This document shows positions 1 to 7,669 of a stretch of 34,876 nt of DNA, piece after piece; within the stretch, counting starts at the first letter, position 1, and each line of letters opens with the position of its first letter. Made by a program: the position numbers and the translations under genes. The notes under the pieces were generated by a model that was given only the letters and a program-made list of their open reading frames with translations, did no database searches and had not been told where the DNA came from. This DNA comes from CBDCWA01 sp046048295 (GTDB taxonomy: Bacteria > Pseudomonadota > Alphaproteobacteria > Rhizobiales > Hyphomicrobiaceae), in the NCBI GenBank assembly GCA_046048295.1, contig JBJOGJ010000008.1, positions 1 to 34,876 on the forward strand, read 5' to 3'.

Positions 1-1859
1 ATGAGCACCTTGACGTCGCAGGATTTCATTGTCTCGATCTCGCGCAATTTCTCATCAGGCTTCACTTCCGCCCGCCAGCTGTCGATGCCGAGGGACTGCG
101 CCACGGACCTGACGGGGGCGGTTCGATCTCCAGACAGCAACGAGACCGTGTATCCCATCGAACGCAGGCGATCGACGGTCGCCCGTACATCCGGCCTGAG
201 TTCATCCGCGAATGCCAGCTTGACTAAGCCGAACTCGTTGTCGCGGAACCAGAGGTGTGGATCTGATACTGGCTCGTCCTCGGCTGTTCCTGCGAACGCG
301 GCAGATCCAAGGCGAGAGGCTCCACCGCCGGCGTCGAGCCCACACCCGGCCACCTCCTCGACGTTCGCCATGGCTGAAACGATCAGTCCACGCTCCTTGG
401 CGGCCGCTACGACGGCCACTGCATACGGATGACGGCTGGCGGCGGCCAAGGCGGCTGCCTTGCGCAATACCGCATCCGGAATATCGCTGCCGTTCACCAG
501 CTTCATGTCGCCGGAAGTAAGAGTCCCTGTCTTGTCGAAGACGATGGCATTGGTCTCCGCGACGCGCTCGAGACCGTCGGCAGCCTTCATGATGACGCCG
601 GATGCGAACAACCTGCTGCAGGCTGCCACTTGTACTGCAGGAACCGCCAGTGCCAGGGCGCAGGGACATGTTATGATGAGCACTGCAATCGCGTAGGTTA
701 GTGCTTGCTCCCACGAAGCACCCGCCATCATCCATCCGGTGAATGTGGCAGCCCCGAGGAAATGCACCGCCGGTGCGTAGATCTGCGCCGCGCGGTCGGC
801 GAGCCGGCGATAGCGCCCGCGGCTCTGCTCCGCTGACGCCATGAGCCGGGCGATATCCGCAAGAAGGGTAGTGTCGGCCGTCGTGCCGGCAACCATTTCT
901 ATCGGCGCCGTCAGGTTGATGGCGCCCGCATGCACCGGATCGCCGGCGTGAATGGCACGCGGACAGGACTCACCAGTGATGATCGCTTCGTCGATATCGC
1001 TCAGTCCCTTCTCGATGCGACCGTCGACAGCAATACGCTCGCCCCGCGCCACGAGAAGCCGCGTTCCAGGCAGTACCGCGTCGGCATCCACGCGTTCGGT
1101 TGTGCCGTCGGCCTGGATGATCGTCGCATGAAGCGCCTTGAAGGCCAGCAGGTTCTGCGCTGCACCGCGGGCCGTGACCCGCATGCGCTCGTCCAGAAAG
1201 CGGCCGATCAACAAGAAGAACGTCAACATGACGGCTGCATCGAAGTAGACCTGTTCTGTCCCCTTGGCAGTCTGCACCAGGCTCATCGCCGTCGCGAGCA
1301 GGATGCCGAGCGAGATCGGCACGTCCATGTTGAGCCGCCTGGCCATGAGGGCTGAGGCCGCATTGCGGAAGAATGGTTGCGACGAATAGCCGATCACCGG
1401 CAGTGCGATGAGCGCAGACAACCAGTGGAAGAGAGTCTGCAATGCGGGGTCCATGTCGCTTGCGAGCCCGGCCCAGACGGAAACCGAAAGGAGCATCACG
1501 TTGGCAGCGCCGAATCCGGCAACCGCCAGCCGACGCAAGAGGTCGCGAAGAACGTCGTCGTGGTAGGAATTTCTTGCGGTGTTGAGCTGGGCGGCATTAA
1601 AGCCCTGACCACCAAGCGCGTCGATCAGACCATCGACCGAATTGGCAGCAGCATTGAAGCGAACCTCGACGCGCTTCAAGGATAGATTGGCGCGGGCATG
1701 GCTGACACCGGGAAGCACGGAGAGCGTTCGCTCGATCTTGCTCATGCAGCCGCCGCACCGCATGTTCTCGACTGAGAGGACGACGGATCGTGGGTTTCCC
1801 CCGCCTGCAGTGCCGGCGGATGTATCGAGCAGGCGGTCGTCGATCAGGGCTTCAGCCAT
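1..1859 (-). CDS. fixI: FixI/CcoI-type copper-translocating P-type ATPase (partial, C-terminus missing)
   Basis: P1B-type ATPase that supplies copper for cbb3 oxidase assembly at the inner membrane. The frame opens with ATG at 1859 (MAEALIDDRLLDTS) and is open to the left edge: about 619 residues, with the C-terminal end missing. Visible in order are an N-terminal heavy-metal-associated domain with a CGGC metal-binding motif (MRCGGCMSKIERTL), several membrane segments, the TGES actuator loop, the intramembrane TCPCALALAVP motif typical of Cu(I) pumps and the DKTGTLTSGD phosphorylation site. The sequence stops just after LLSGDR, before the expected GDGxND hinge motif. The start overlaps the end of fixH by 16 bases, so the genes are translationally coupled. 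CopA would be the alternative from the domain content, but position directly after fixGH makes FixI/CcoI the best call. Confidence 0.93.
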   Translation of the reverse strand, partial: MAEALIDDRLLDTSAGTAGGGNPRSVVLSVENMRCGGCMSKIERTLSVLPGVSHARANLSLKRVEVRFNAAANSVDGLIDALGGQGFNAAQLNTARNSYHDDVLRDLLRRLAVAGFGAANVMLLSVSVWAGLASDMDPALQTLFHWLSALIALPVIGYSSQPFFRNAASALMARRLNMDVPISLGILLATAMSLVQTAKGTEQVYFDAAVMLTFFLLIGRFLDERMRVTARGAAQNLLAFKALHATIIQADGTTERVDADAVLPGTRLLVARGERIAVDGRIEKGLSDIDEAIITGESCPRAIHAGDPVHAGAINLTAPIEMVAGTTADTTLLADIARLMASAEQSRGRYRRLADRAAQIYAPAVHFLGAATFTGWMMAGASWEQALTYAIAVLIITCPCALALAVPAVQVAACSRLFASGVIMKAADGLERVAETNAIVFDKTGTLTSGDMKLVNGSDIPDAVLRKAAALAAASRHPYAVAVVAAAKERGLIVSAMANVEEVAGCGLDAGGGASRLGSAAFAGTAEDEPVSDPHLWFRDNEFGLVKLAFADELRPDVRATVDRLRSMGYTVSLLSGDRTAPVRSVAQSLGIDSWRAEVKPDEKLREIETMKSCDVKVL

Positions 1860-2347
1860 ATCCGCCTCTTTGCACGATAGACGATGCGCCGGGCCTCGGG
1901 CGGACCGCGCATGGCCTCGAACGACACGACCCAGTTGCCGGGGACAATTCCACGGGCATCCGCTTCGTAGCGACCAGGCCGAACTTCTCGCGGGTTAATG
2001 TCGAAATCGAAGTCGCTTGTCGCCGGCCGGCCGACGCGGGCAACGATGAAGAGGTCCGTGACCGGGCTGCCGGATGAAGTGCTCATGGCAATCGTAAGCC
2101 GCTGCCTGTTGCGGTCGAGGTGGATGCCTTCCGTCCACCCGAGCGCATTCTGGGTATCGGCCTCATGTATCCGCTCGTTGTAGGCAAGCCCCTTGCGGTA
2201 GGCATCGGGCGTGTCGATGCCGGCGTGCGTCGCGAGTGCCCAATAAAGGAGGGCGCCGTTTGCTGCAAAGACGATACCGAAGAAGGCAACCATGCCGAAT
2301 AGGACGTGCCGGCCCGTAATGATATTTGCCCTGCGTTGTTCGTTCAT
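1844..2347 (-). CDS. fixH: FixH/CcoH cbb3 oxidase assembly protein
   Basis: FixH is a membrane-anchored assembly factor for cbb3 cytochrome oxidase, thought to act with the copper pump FixI. The 167-residue product has a short cytoplasmic N-terminus (MNEQRRANIITGRHVLF), one membrane segment at about residues 15-38 and a periplasmic beta-rich domain ending in RAKRRIWLKP. Length and layout match the family. The start codon overlaps the fixG stop in a 4-base ATGA arrangement, and the 3' end overlaps fixI by 16 bases, so fixG, fixH and fixI are tightly coupled. No catalytic residues are expected. The call rests on sequence character plus its place between fixG and fixI. Confidence 0.92.
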   Translation of the reverse strand: MNEQRRANIITGRHVLFGMVAFFGIVFAANGALLYWALATHAGIDTPDAYRKGLAYNERIHEADTQNALGWTEGIHLDRNRQRLTIAMSTSSGSPVTDLFIVARVGRPATSDFDFDINPREVRPGRYEADARGIVPGNWVVSFEAMRGPPEARRIVYRAKRRIWLKP

Positions 2348-3864
2348 TGGGCTGGTCCCTTGAAGGTTAGGGCGCGCTCGAGGACTTTACCGCTCGAGGT
2401 ATCGGTGACGACCAGCCGGAACGGCTTCGAAATTGGCCCCCTCGCGGCGAGGGAACTTCTGGGCAGTGTCACATAGGCCCTGAGTGGTCTCACATTGTCG
2501 GTACCGACCTCGACGAGCGGCCGGGCGTCACCCTCGTAGCCAACGAGTCGCAGGCTTGCACCGGGCAGGTCCGAGATCGAAATCGTGAAGCGCCGCGCCT
2601 CGTGCTCCTTGTTCAGGATCTTGATCGTAAAGCCATTGCGCACGCTTCCGTCCGAAAGCCTGACAAACAGTGGATTGCGATCGGGCAGCACGTTGACATC
2701 GAGCGTCTGGCGCGCCAGCAGCCCGAAGAGCGTCAGCAAGCCGGCAAGCGAGATCAGGCCGAGATACCAGAATGTTCTGGCGCGCAGGAAGCGGATGGGC
2801 ACCCGTTCACCCTGCTCGGAGGCTTCGAGGTTGCGAAACGTTTCGTAGGCGATCAGCCCCTGCGGCCTGTCGACCTTTGTCATGATGTCGTTGCAGGCGT
2901 CGATGCACAGAGCGCACTGGATGCACTCGAGTTGCGGCCCGTCGCGGATGTCGATACCCATCGGGCAGACGGCGACGCACGCCTTGCAGTCTACGCAGTC
3001 TCCACGATCGTCCCAGCTCTCGCCCTTCTTGTGCGAGCCCCGCGGTTCTCCACGGGCGGCACGGTAGGAAATAAGCAGGCTGTCGCGATCGAACATCGCC
3101 CCCTGGATGCGTGGCCAGGGACACATGTAGATGCAGACCTGCTCGCGCGCGAGGCCGCCGAGCAGATAGGTCGAGAACGTGAAGATGCCGAGGAAAAGGT
3201 ATGCGATCGCAGGAGCTGTTCCTGTCACGAACTCGCCAGCGAGTGTCGGCGCGTCGCGAAAGTAGAATACGAAAACGCCGCCGGTCGCGAGCGACACGAG
3301 AAGCCATGACACGTGCGTCGCGAACTTCCTGAAAACCTTCTCGAGCGTCCAGCCGGATTTGTCGAGCCGCATGCGCGCGTTGCGGTCGCCCTGCCAGAAA
3401 CGCTCGATCATGATCATCAAGTCTGTCCACACCGTTTGCGGGCAGGTATATCCACACCAGACACGTCCAGCGATAGACGTGACAAGGAACAGCGACAGCG
3501 CGGAGATCACCAGGACACCGGTGATCAGATAAAGCTCCTGGGCCCAGATCTCGATCGGGCCAAAGAACAGGCGTTGGTTCGGAAAATCGAGCAGGACCGC
3601 CTGGCTGGGCAGGTGCTCGCCACGGTCCCACCTCAGCCACGGAAGACCGTAGTAGATGCCGAGCGTGACGATCATGATCAGCCACTTGATCGAACGAAAG
3701 CGCCCGCTCGCAAGCTTCGGGTAGATCTTCTGGCGTTCAGCATAGAACTGGCGCTGAGCTGCCGATTGCACGGCGGTCACATCGATACGCTGGACGCCCG
3801 GAGCCGCCTCGCTCGTGGTGACGGTATTGTCTGACACCTGTTTTTCCGGCGTGAAGACTGTCAC
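2344..3864 (-). CDS. fixG: FixG/CcoG iron-sulfur protein of cbb3 oxidase maturation
   Basis: FixG/CcoG is a polytopic membrane iron-sulfur protein, proposed to reduce copper during cbb3 oxidase assembly. The 506-residue protein has membrane segments near residues 60-76, 110-130, 184-202 and 218-237, an early cysteine cluster (WCGYTCPQ, residues 137-141) and a second (CIYMCPW, 244-248). Two classical 4Fe-4S motifs follow: C290-C293-C296-C300-P and C314-C317-C320-C324. The C-terminal third is an Ig-like periplasmic domain after one more membrane helix near 367-385. The start is GTG at 3864 preceded by an AGAGAAG ribosome-binding sequence. It lies 23 bases after fixP with no promoter or FNR box between, so it is probably cotranscribed with fixNOQP. 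Confidence 0.94.
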   Translation of the reverse strand: MTVFTPEKQVSDNTVTTSEAAPGVQRIDVTAVQSAAQRQFYAERQKIYPKLASGRFRSIKWLIMIVTLGIYYGLPWLRWDRGEHLPSQAVLLDFPNQRLFFGPIEIWAQELYLITGVLVISALSLFLVTSIAGRVWCGYTCPQTVWTDLMIMIERFWQGDRNARMRLDKSGWTLEKVFRKFATHVSWLLVSLATGGVFVFYFRDAPTLAGEFVTGTAPAIAYLFLGIFTFSTYLLGGLAREQVCIYMCPWPRIQGAMFDRDSLLISYRAARGEPRGSHKKGESWDDRGDCVDCKACVAVCPMGIDIRDGPQLECIQCALCIDACNDIMTKVDRPQGLIAYETFRNLEASEQGERVPIRFLRARTFWYLGLISLAGLLTLFGLLARQTLDVNVLPDRNPLFVRLSDGSVRNGFTIKILNKEHEARRFTISISDLPGASLRLVGYEGDARPLVEVGTDNVRPLRAYVTLPRSSLAARGPISKPFRLVVTDTSSGKVLERALTFKGPAQ

Positions 3865-3887
3865 TTCGCTTCTCTGGCCTGTATGCC

Positions 3888-4787
3888 CTACTTGGGGGGC
3901 GTCGATGCCGCTTGCACGGAGGTTGCACCGCCGAGCGAGCTTATGTAGAGCGTCAACATCTTGAGCGTTGCCGAATCAAGTCGGCCCTTCCAGGCCGGCA
4001 TGACGCCACCGCGACCGGTGGAGATCGACGTGACGATGTCCTCCTTGCTGCCGCCGAAGAGCCAGATGCCGTCGGTCAGGTTGGGCGCACCGAGTTCCTG
4101 ATTGCCCGTGCCGTTTTCCTGATGGCAGGCCGCACATTGCTCCAGGTAGATGGTCTTTCCGCGAGCGGCCGCCGCAGCGTCGTGCGCACCGCTAGCCAGG
4201 GCCAGCACGTAATTGGCGACGTCGTCGATCTGCTTGGCATCCAGCATCTTGTCGAGGCCGAAACGCGGCATCGCGCTTTCACGCGACTCCTCGGTTCCGA
4301 CGCGAATCCCGCCGGCGATGGTCTTCTCGATATCTTCGAGTCTTCCGCCCCAGATCCAGTCGTCGTCGTTGAGGTTTGGATATCCCTTGGCTCCTTGCGC
4401 GCCGGTGCCGTGGCATGGCGCGCAGTTGTCGCCGAACGACGCCTTTCCGCCGGCCTGCGCAAATGCAAAGAGTTCCTCGCTACTGCGAATCTCGCCCAGG
4501 GGCAGTTTGCCGATCTGCTCGACGTATTTCGCCTGCCGCAGTCGCGCATCCTTGATGTCGTCGGCGACCACCTGTCGTTGCGAATAGTTCCAGATGCCCA
4601 CGGTATAACCGTCCATCGTCGGCCAGGCAGGGTAGACGATCCAGTATCCGATAGACCAGATGATGCAGGCATAGAAGGTGTAAAGCCACCACTTCGGCAG
4701 CGGCTTGTTCAGCTCCTTGATGTCGCCGTCCCAGACATGGCCGGTCGTCTCTGCACCCGTGACGTCGTCGATTTCCTTGTTGCTCAT
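3888..4787 (-). CDS. fixP: FixP/CcoP di-heme cytochrome c subunit of cbb3 oxidase
   Basis: Subunit III of cbb3 cytochrome c oxidase, which accepts electrons from the cytochrome bc1 complex or cytochrome c and passes them to FixO and FixN. From the ATG at 4787 (MSNKEIDDVTGAETTGHVWD) it is 299 residues. An in-frame upstream extension exists, but this start matches the family N-terminus. It has one membrane anchor at about residues 34-53 and two periplasmic cytochrome c domains: heme motif CAPCH at 122-126 and CAACH at 218-222, with candidate axial methionines in SAMPRFG and GVMPAW. It starts 19 bases after fixQ. The length is normal for the family. Confidence 0.96.
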   Translation of the reverse strand: MSNKEIDDVTGAETTGHVWDGDIKELNKPLPKWWLYTFYACIIWSIGYWIVYPAWPTMDGYTVGIWNYSQRQVVADDIKDARLRQAKYVEQIGKLPLGEIRSSEELFAFAQAGGKASFGDNCAPCHGTGAQGAKGYPNLNDDDWIWGGRLEDIEKTIAGGIRVGTEESRESAMPRFGLDKMLDAKQIDDVANYVLALASGAHDAAAAARGKTIYLEQCAACHQENGTGNQELGAPNLTDGIWLFGGSKEDIVTSISTGRGGVMPAWKGRLDSATLKMLTLYISSLGGATSVQAASTPPK

Positions 4788-4806
4788 ATGCCGGGTTCCC
4801 GCCTGT

Positions 4807-4974
4807 TCAGCTCTTCGGGTCGTAGGTCTCGTCCTCGAGCGGCATCTTCGCCGCACGAGTGAACTTGTCCTTGTTGGATGGGCTCAGCGCATAGACGAGC
4901 ACGCCAATGAAGATGGCTATGAAGAAAATCATCACTGCAGTCTGGGTGAAGAATGCTATCACCTGATAGCTCAT
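4807..4974 (-). CDS. fixQ: FixQ/CcoQ small subunit of cbb3 oxidase
   Basis: A 55-residue single-span membrane protein (MSYQVIAFFTQTAVMIFFI at the N-terminus) with a hydrophobic helix at about residues 10-31 and a charged, proline-containing cytoplasmic tail ending in LEDETYDPKS. In the family, CcoQ stabilises the association of CcoP with the CcoNO core. The ATG at 4974 is chosen because the in-frame residues before it are non-hydrophobic and overlap the end of fixO, while GAGGGCAAG-like sequence just upstream gives a ribosome-binding site. It sits 10 bases after fixO and 19 before fixP, the canonical position. Confidence 0.92.
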   Translation of the reverse strand: MSYQVIAFFTQTAVMIFFIAIFIGVLVYALSPSNKDKFTRAAKMPLEDETYDPKS

Positions 4975-4984
4975 CTTGCCCTCC

Positions 4985-5719
4985 TCACCTGAGATTGGGG
5001 CCCGAGGCGTCGAACTTCGTGAAGTCGACGAGCGTGCCGAGCATCTGGAGATAGGCAACCAGCGCGTCCATCTCGGTAACTTCCGTGCCTGTACCTTTGC
5101 CGTCGAAGTTGCGTACCTGCGCCTTCGGATAGCGCTTCTTCAGTGCTTCCGCATCGTCGAAGCCGTCCGGGTTCACCTGTGCCTCGAGATCCTTCCGCGC
5201 ATTCTTGACCATATCATCCGTATAGGGATCGCCAAGTGTCTGAAGGGTCTTGAGGCGTGCCTCGATGTCCGCGTAGTCGAGCTTGCGCTGGGCAAGGAAC
5301 GGATAGCCAGGCATTACCGAGGCCGGCACCAGTGCCCGCGGATTGACGAGATGTTCGACCTGCCATTGGTCCGAGTACTTGCCGCCGACGCGGGCAAGGT
5401 CGGGCCCGGTGCGCTTGGACCCCCACTGGAACGGCCGATCGTACATGCTCTCTGCTGCCAGGCTGTAGTGGCCGTAACGCTCGACCTCGTCGCGAATGGA
5501 GCGGATCATCTGCGTATGACAATTGTAGCATCCTTCGCGGATGTAGATGTCCCGCCCGGCGAGTTCGAGAGGGCTGTAGGGGCGCATGCCCTGAACCTTC
5601 TCGATCGTCGACTTCACCCAATACAGCGGTGCGATCTCCACGATGCCGCCGATTGCGACGACGATCAGAATGCCGACCAGAAGGAAGATCGAGTTCTTTT
5701 CGAAGATTTCGTGCTTCAT
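4985..5719 (-). CDS. fixO: FixO/CcoO mono-heme cytochrome c subunit of cbb3 oxidase
   Basis: Subunit II of cbb3 oxidase, a membrane-anchored mono-heme cytochrome c that relays electrons from FixP to the FixN catalytic core. It is 244 residues, the normal family length. The N-terminus (MKHEIFEKNSIFLLVG) leads into one membrane helix at about residues 11-33. The single heme c motif is CYNCH at residues 64-68, followed by QMIRSIRDE, a family signature. A downstream methionine in SVMPGYPFL is the probable sixth ligand. The start ATG at 5719 follows a GGGGGACGAG ribosome-binding sequence and is 14 bases from the fixN stop. Confidence 0.96.
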   Translation of the reverse strand: MKHEIFEKNSIFLLVGILIVVAIGGIVEIAPLYWVKSTIEKVQGMRPYSPLELAGRDIYIREGCYNCHTQMIRSIRDEVERYGHYSLAAESMYDRPFQWGSKRTGPDLARVGGKYSDQWQVEHLVNPRALVPASVMPGYPFLAQRKLDYADIEARLKTLQTLGDPYTDDMVKNARKDLEAQVNPDGFDDAEALKKRYPKAQVRNFDGKGTGTEVTEMDALVAYLQMLGTLVDFTKFDASGPNLR

Positions 5720-5733
5720 TTATCTCGTCCCCC

Positions 5734-7401
5734 TCACTCGGCCGGCGTAGCGACGGCACCGGGTCGCAACTCCGGTGCTGCAGCAACCCGGGGCTGTTCA
5801 GCGGCGTCAACAGGTTCGTCACCTCTGACCGTACGCCACACGTTGTACGCCATGATCAGAGATCCGATCAGGAACAGAGTCCCGCCCGACGCACGGATGA
5901 CGTATGGCGTGAACATCGCTTCGACCGTCTCCACGAACGAATACTTGAGGAAGCCTAGGCTGTCGTAGGCCCGCCACATGAGCCCCTGCGTAATCCCTGA
6001 CACCCACATCGAGGTGATGTAGAGAAGTATTCCGATGGTCGCGATCCAGAAATGCCATTCGACGAGCCGGATCGAGTACAGTGCCTTGCGCTTCCACAAC
6101 CACGGCACGAGGCAGTAGATGGCGCCGAATGAGACCATGCCGACCCAGCCAAGCGCGCCGGAATGGACGTGGCCCACGACCCAGTCCGTGTTGTGAGCGA
6201 GCGAATTCACCGCCTTGATGCTCATCAGCGGACCTTCGAACGTGGACATTCCGTAGAATGCGACGGAGACGACGAGGAGGCGGACGACGGGATCGGTTCT
6301 GAGCTTGTCCCATGCGCCGGAAAGCGTCATCAGTCCGTTGATCATTCCGCCCCATGAAGGCATCCACAGCATGACGGAGAAGGTGGCGCCGAGCGTCTGC
6401 GCCCAGTCCGGAAGGGCCGTATAGTGAAGGTGGTGCGGCCCGGCCCAGATGTAGAGGAAGATCAGCGACCAGAAGTGCACGATCGACAGTCGGTAAGAGT
6501 AGATCGGCCGTTCGACGCGCTTCGGGATGAAATAGTACATGATGCCGAGGAAGCCTGCGGTCAGGAAAAAGCCGACCGCGTTGTGCCCGTACCACCACTG
6601 CGTCATGGCATCCTGCACGCCCGTGTAGGCGATGTAGCTCTTGGTGGACAGCCAGGACACGGGCAGGGTCGCATTGTTCACCAGGTGCAGCATCGCAACC
6701 GTGACGATGAAGGCCAGGAAGAACCAGTTCGCAACGTAAATGTGCGGTTCCTTGCGCCGCGCAAGCGTTCCAAGGTAGACGAGCAGATACACCACCCAGA
6801 CAACCGTCAGAAAGATATCGACGTACCATTCTGGCTCTGCATATTCCTTGCTCTGCGTAACACCCAAGACGTAGCCGGACGCGGCGAGGACGATGAATAC
6901 CTGATAGCCCCAGACGACGAACCAGGGCGCCCAGCGTCCTGCAAGACGAGCCCGGCACGTGCGTTGAACAGTGTATAGTGACGTTGCGAGCAGCGCGTTA
7001 CCGCCAAAGGCGAAGATGACTGCGGAGGTGTGCACAGGTCTGAGACGACCGAAGTTCGTCCAGGGCAGGTCGAAATTGAGCACCGGGAAGGCGAGCTGCC
7101 ACGCGATGATGACACCGACCAGGAAGCCGACGACGCCCCAGATGACGGTCGCGATCGTCGCAACCTTGATCGGCCCGTCCATGTAATGTTGATTGGCTTC
7201 TGCGTCCGCAGGCATCCGCATGTGGCCGAGGACGTAGATCCCGGCAAGTGCGGCAGCTGCGCCGATCAGCGCGGCGTGAAGCTTCATGACGCCGTCCGGC
7301 GACATGAAGAATACGTACGTGCAACCGGCCAGGACCAGCGCGCTCACCATTACGGCAAGCGAATCGGTAAACGCGCTTACCTCTTCGGCATTCGCTGACA
7401 T
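5734..7401 (-). CDS. fixN: FixN/CcoN catalytic subunit I of cbb3-type cytochrome c oxidase
   Basis: Catalytic subunit of the high-affinity heme-copper oxidase that reduces O2 to water and pumps protons at low oxygen. From ATG 7401 (MSANAEEVSAFTDSLAVM) it is 555 residues, slightly over the typical length because of a C-terminal tail rich in Ala and Pro (VDAAEQPRVAAAPELRPG). About twelve membrane helices are visible. Heme and copper ligands occur in VHTSAVIFAFGGNALL (low-spin heme), WYGHNAVGFF and AGPHHLHYTALPDW (CuB region) and DWVVGHVHSGALGW (heme b3 and heme b). The longer in-frame start near 7551 is rejected: its extra residues are basic and unlike the family, and CGGAGGGGGC lies just ahead of ATG 7401. 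First gene of the fixNOQPGHI operon; a FixK/FNR box lies about 90 bp upstream. Confidence 0.97.
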   Translation of the reverse strand: MSANAEEVSAFTDSLAVMVSALVLAGCTYVFFMSPDGVMKLHAALIGAAAALAGIYVLGHMRMPADAEANQHYMDGPIKVATIATVIWGVVGFLVGVIIAWQLAFPVLNFDLPWTNFGRLRPVHTSAVIFAFGGNALLATSLYTVQRTCRARLAGRWAPWFVVWGYQVFIVLAASGYVLGVTQSKEYAEPEWYVDIFLTVVWVVYLLVYLGTLARRKEPHIYVANWFFLAFIVTVAMLHLVNNATLPVSWLSTKSYIAYTGVQDAMTQWWYGHNAVGFFLTAGFLGIMYYFIPKRVERPIYSYRLSIVHFWSLIFLYIWAGPHHLHYTALPDWAQTLGATFSVMLWMPSWGGMINGLMTLSGAWDKLRTDPVVRLLVVSVAFYGMSTFEGPLMSIKAVNSLAHNTDWVVGHVHSGALGWVGMVSFGAIYCLVPWLWKRKALYSIRLVEWHFWIATIGILLYITSMWVSGITQGLMWRAYDSLGFLKYSFVETVEAMFTPYVIRASGGTLFLIGSLIMAYNVWRTVRGDEPVDAAEQPRVAAAPELRPGAVATPAE

Positions 7402-7483
7402 GAGTGTGCCCCCTCCGCGTAGGTATGGCTGGACGATCGGACGCCGCCCGCGCCGCACCTTAGAGAGCTGGGGCATTCGCATA

Positions 7484-7497
7484 TTGACAACGATCAA
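7484..7497 (-). promoter_or_regulatory. FixK/FNR box (anaerobox) of the fixN promoter
   Basis: The 14-mer reads TTGATCGTTGTCAA on the minus strand, matching TTGAT-N4-(A/G)TCAA. Its centre is about 89 bp upstream of the fixN ATG. If it acts from the usual -41.5 position, transcription would start near 7449, leaving a leader of about 48 nt, with a weak -10 (TAAGGT, 7462-7457). This is the expected activation site for FixK or FNR at low oxygen; no fixK, fixL, fixJ or fnr gene is in the window. Confidence 0.85.
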
Positions 7498-7586
7498 GAC
7501 CGGCCAGCGGCAAAAAGACCCGACTCGTGTTTGCTGCATACGCGAGGGCATGGGGCGGATCCACCCGACGGGGGATCCCTGACGAA

Positions 7587-7600
7587 TTGATCTCGATCAA
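7587..7600. promoter_or_regulatory. FNR/FixK box upstream of the VOC dioxygenase gene
   Basis: TTGATCTCGATCAA is a perfect TTGAT-N4-ATCAA anaerobox. Its centre is about 76 bp before the plus-strand ATG at 7670 and about 192 bp from the fixN ATG. At -41.5 the plus-strand transcript would start near 7635, with TAGTCT (7624-7629) as a poor -10. It is too far from the inferred fixN start site for ordinary class I or II activation, so it more likely serves the plus-strand gene, although a second upstream role at fixN is possible. Confidence 0.75.
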
Positions 7601-7636
7601 AACCGTTGGACATCGGCCGGCGCTAGTCTCTCCGAA

Positions 7637-7650
7637 CTTAGATATCTAAG
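7637..7650. promoter_or_regulatory. 14-bp palindromic operator, copy 1
   Basis: CTTAGATATCTAAG is a perfect palindrome ending 19 bases before the ATG at 7670. The identical 14-mer occurs at 11190-11203 ahead of the FAD monooxygenase. Size and symmetry fit a dimeric helix-turn-helix repressor such as a MarR-type protein, but no such regulator gene is in the window. If transcription begins near 7635, the site would sit at the start of the transcript and block it. Confidence 0.7.
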
Positions 7651-7669
7651 TAATTTCAGGGAGGCGAAG

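Noticed and set aside
1..432. Open frame on the plus strand
   Set aside because: It is antisense to fixI, whose minus-strand frame carries clear P-type ATPase motifs.
3912..4862. Long plus-strand open frame of more than 300 codons
   Set aside because: Antisense to fixP; high-GC codon bias leaves this frame open, and the product has no family character.
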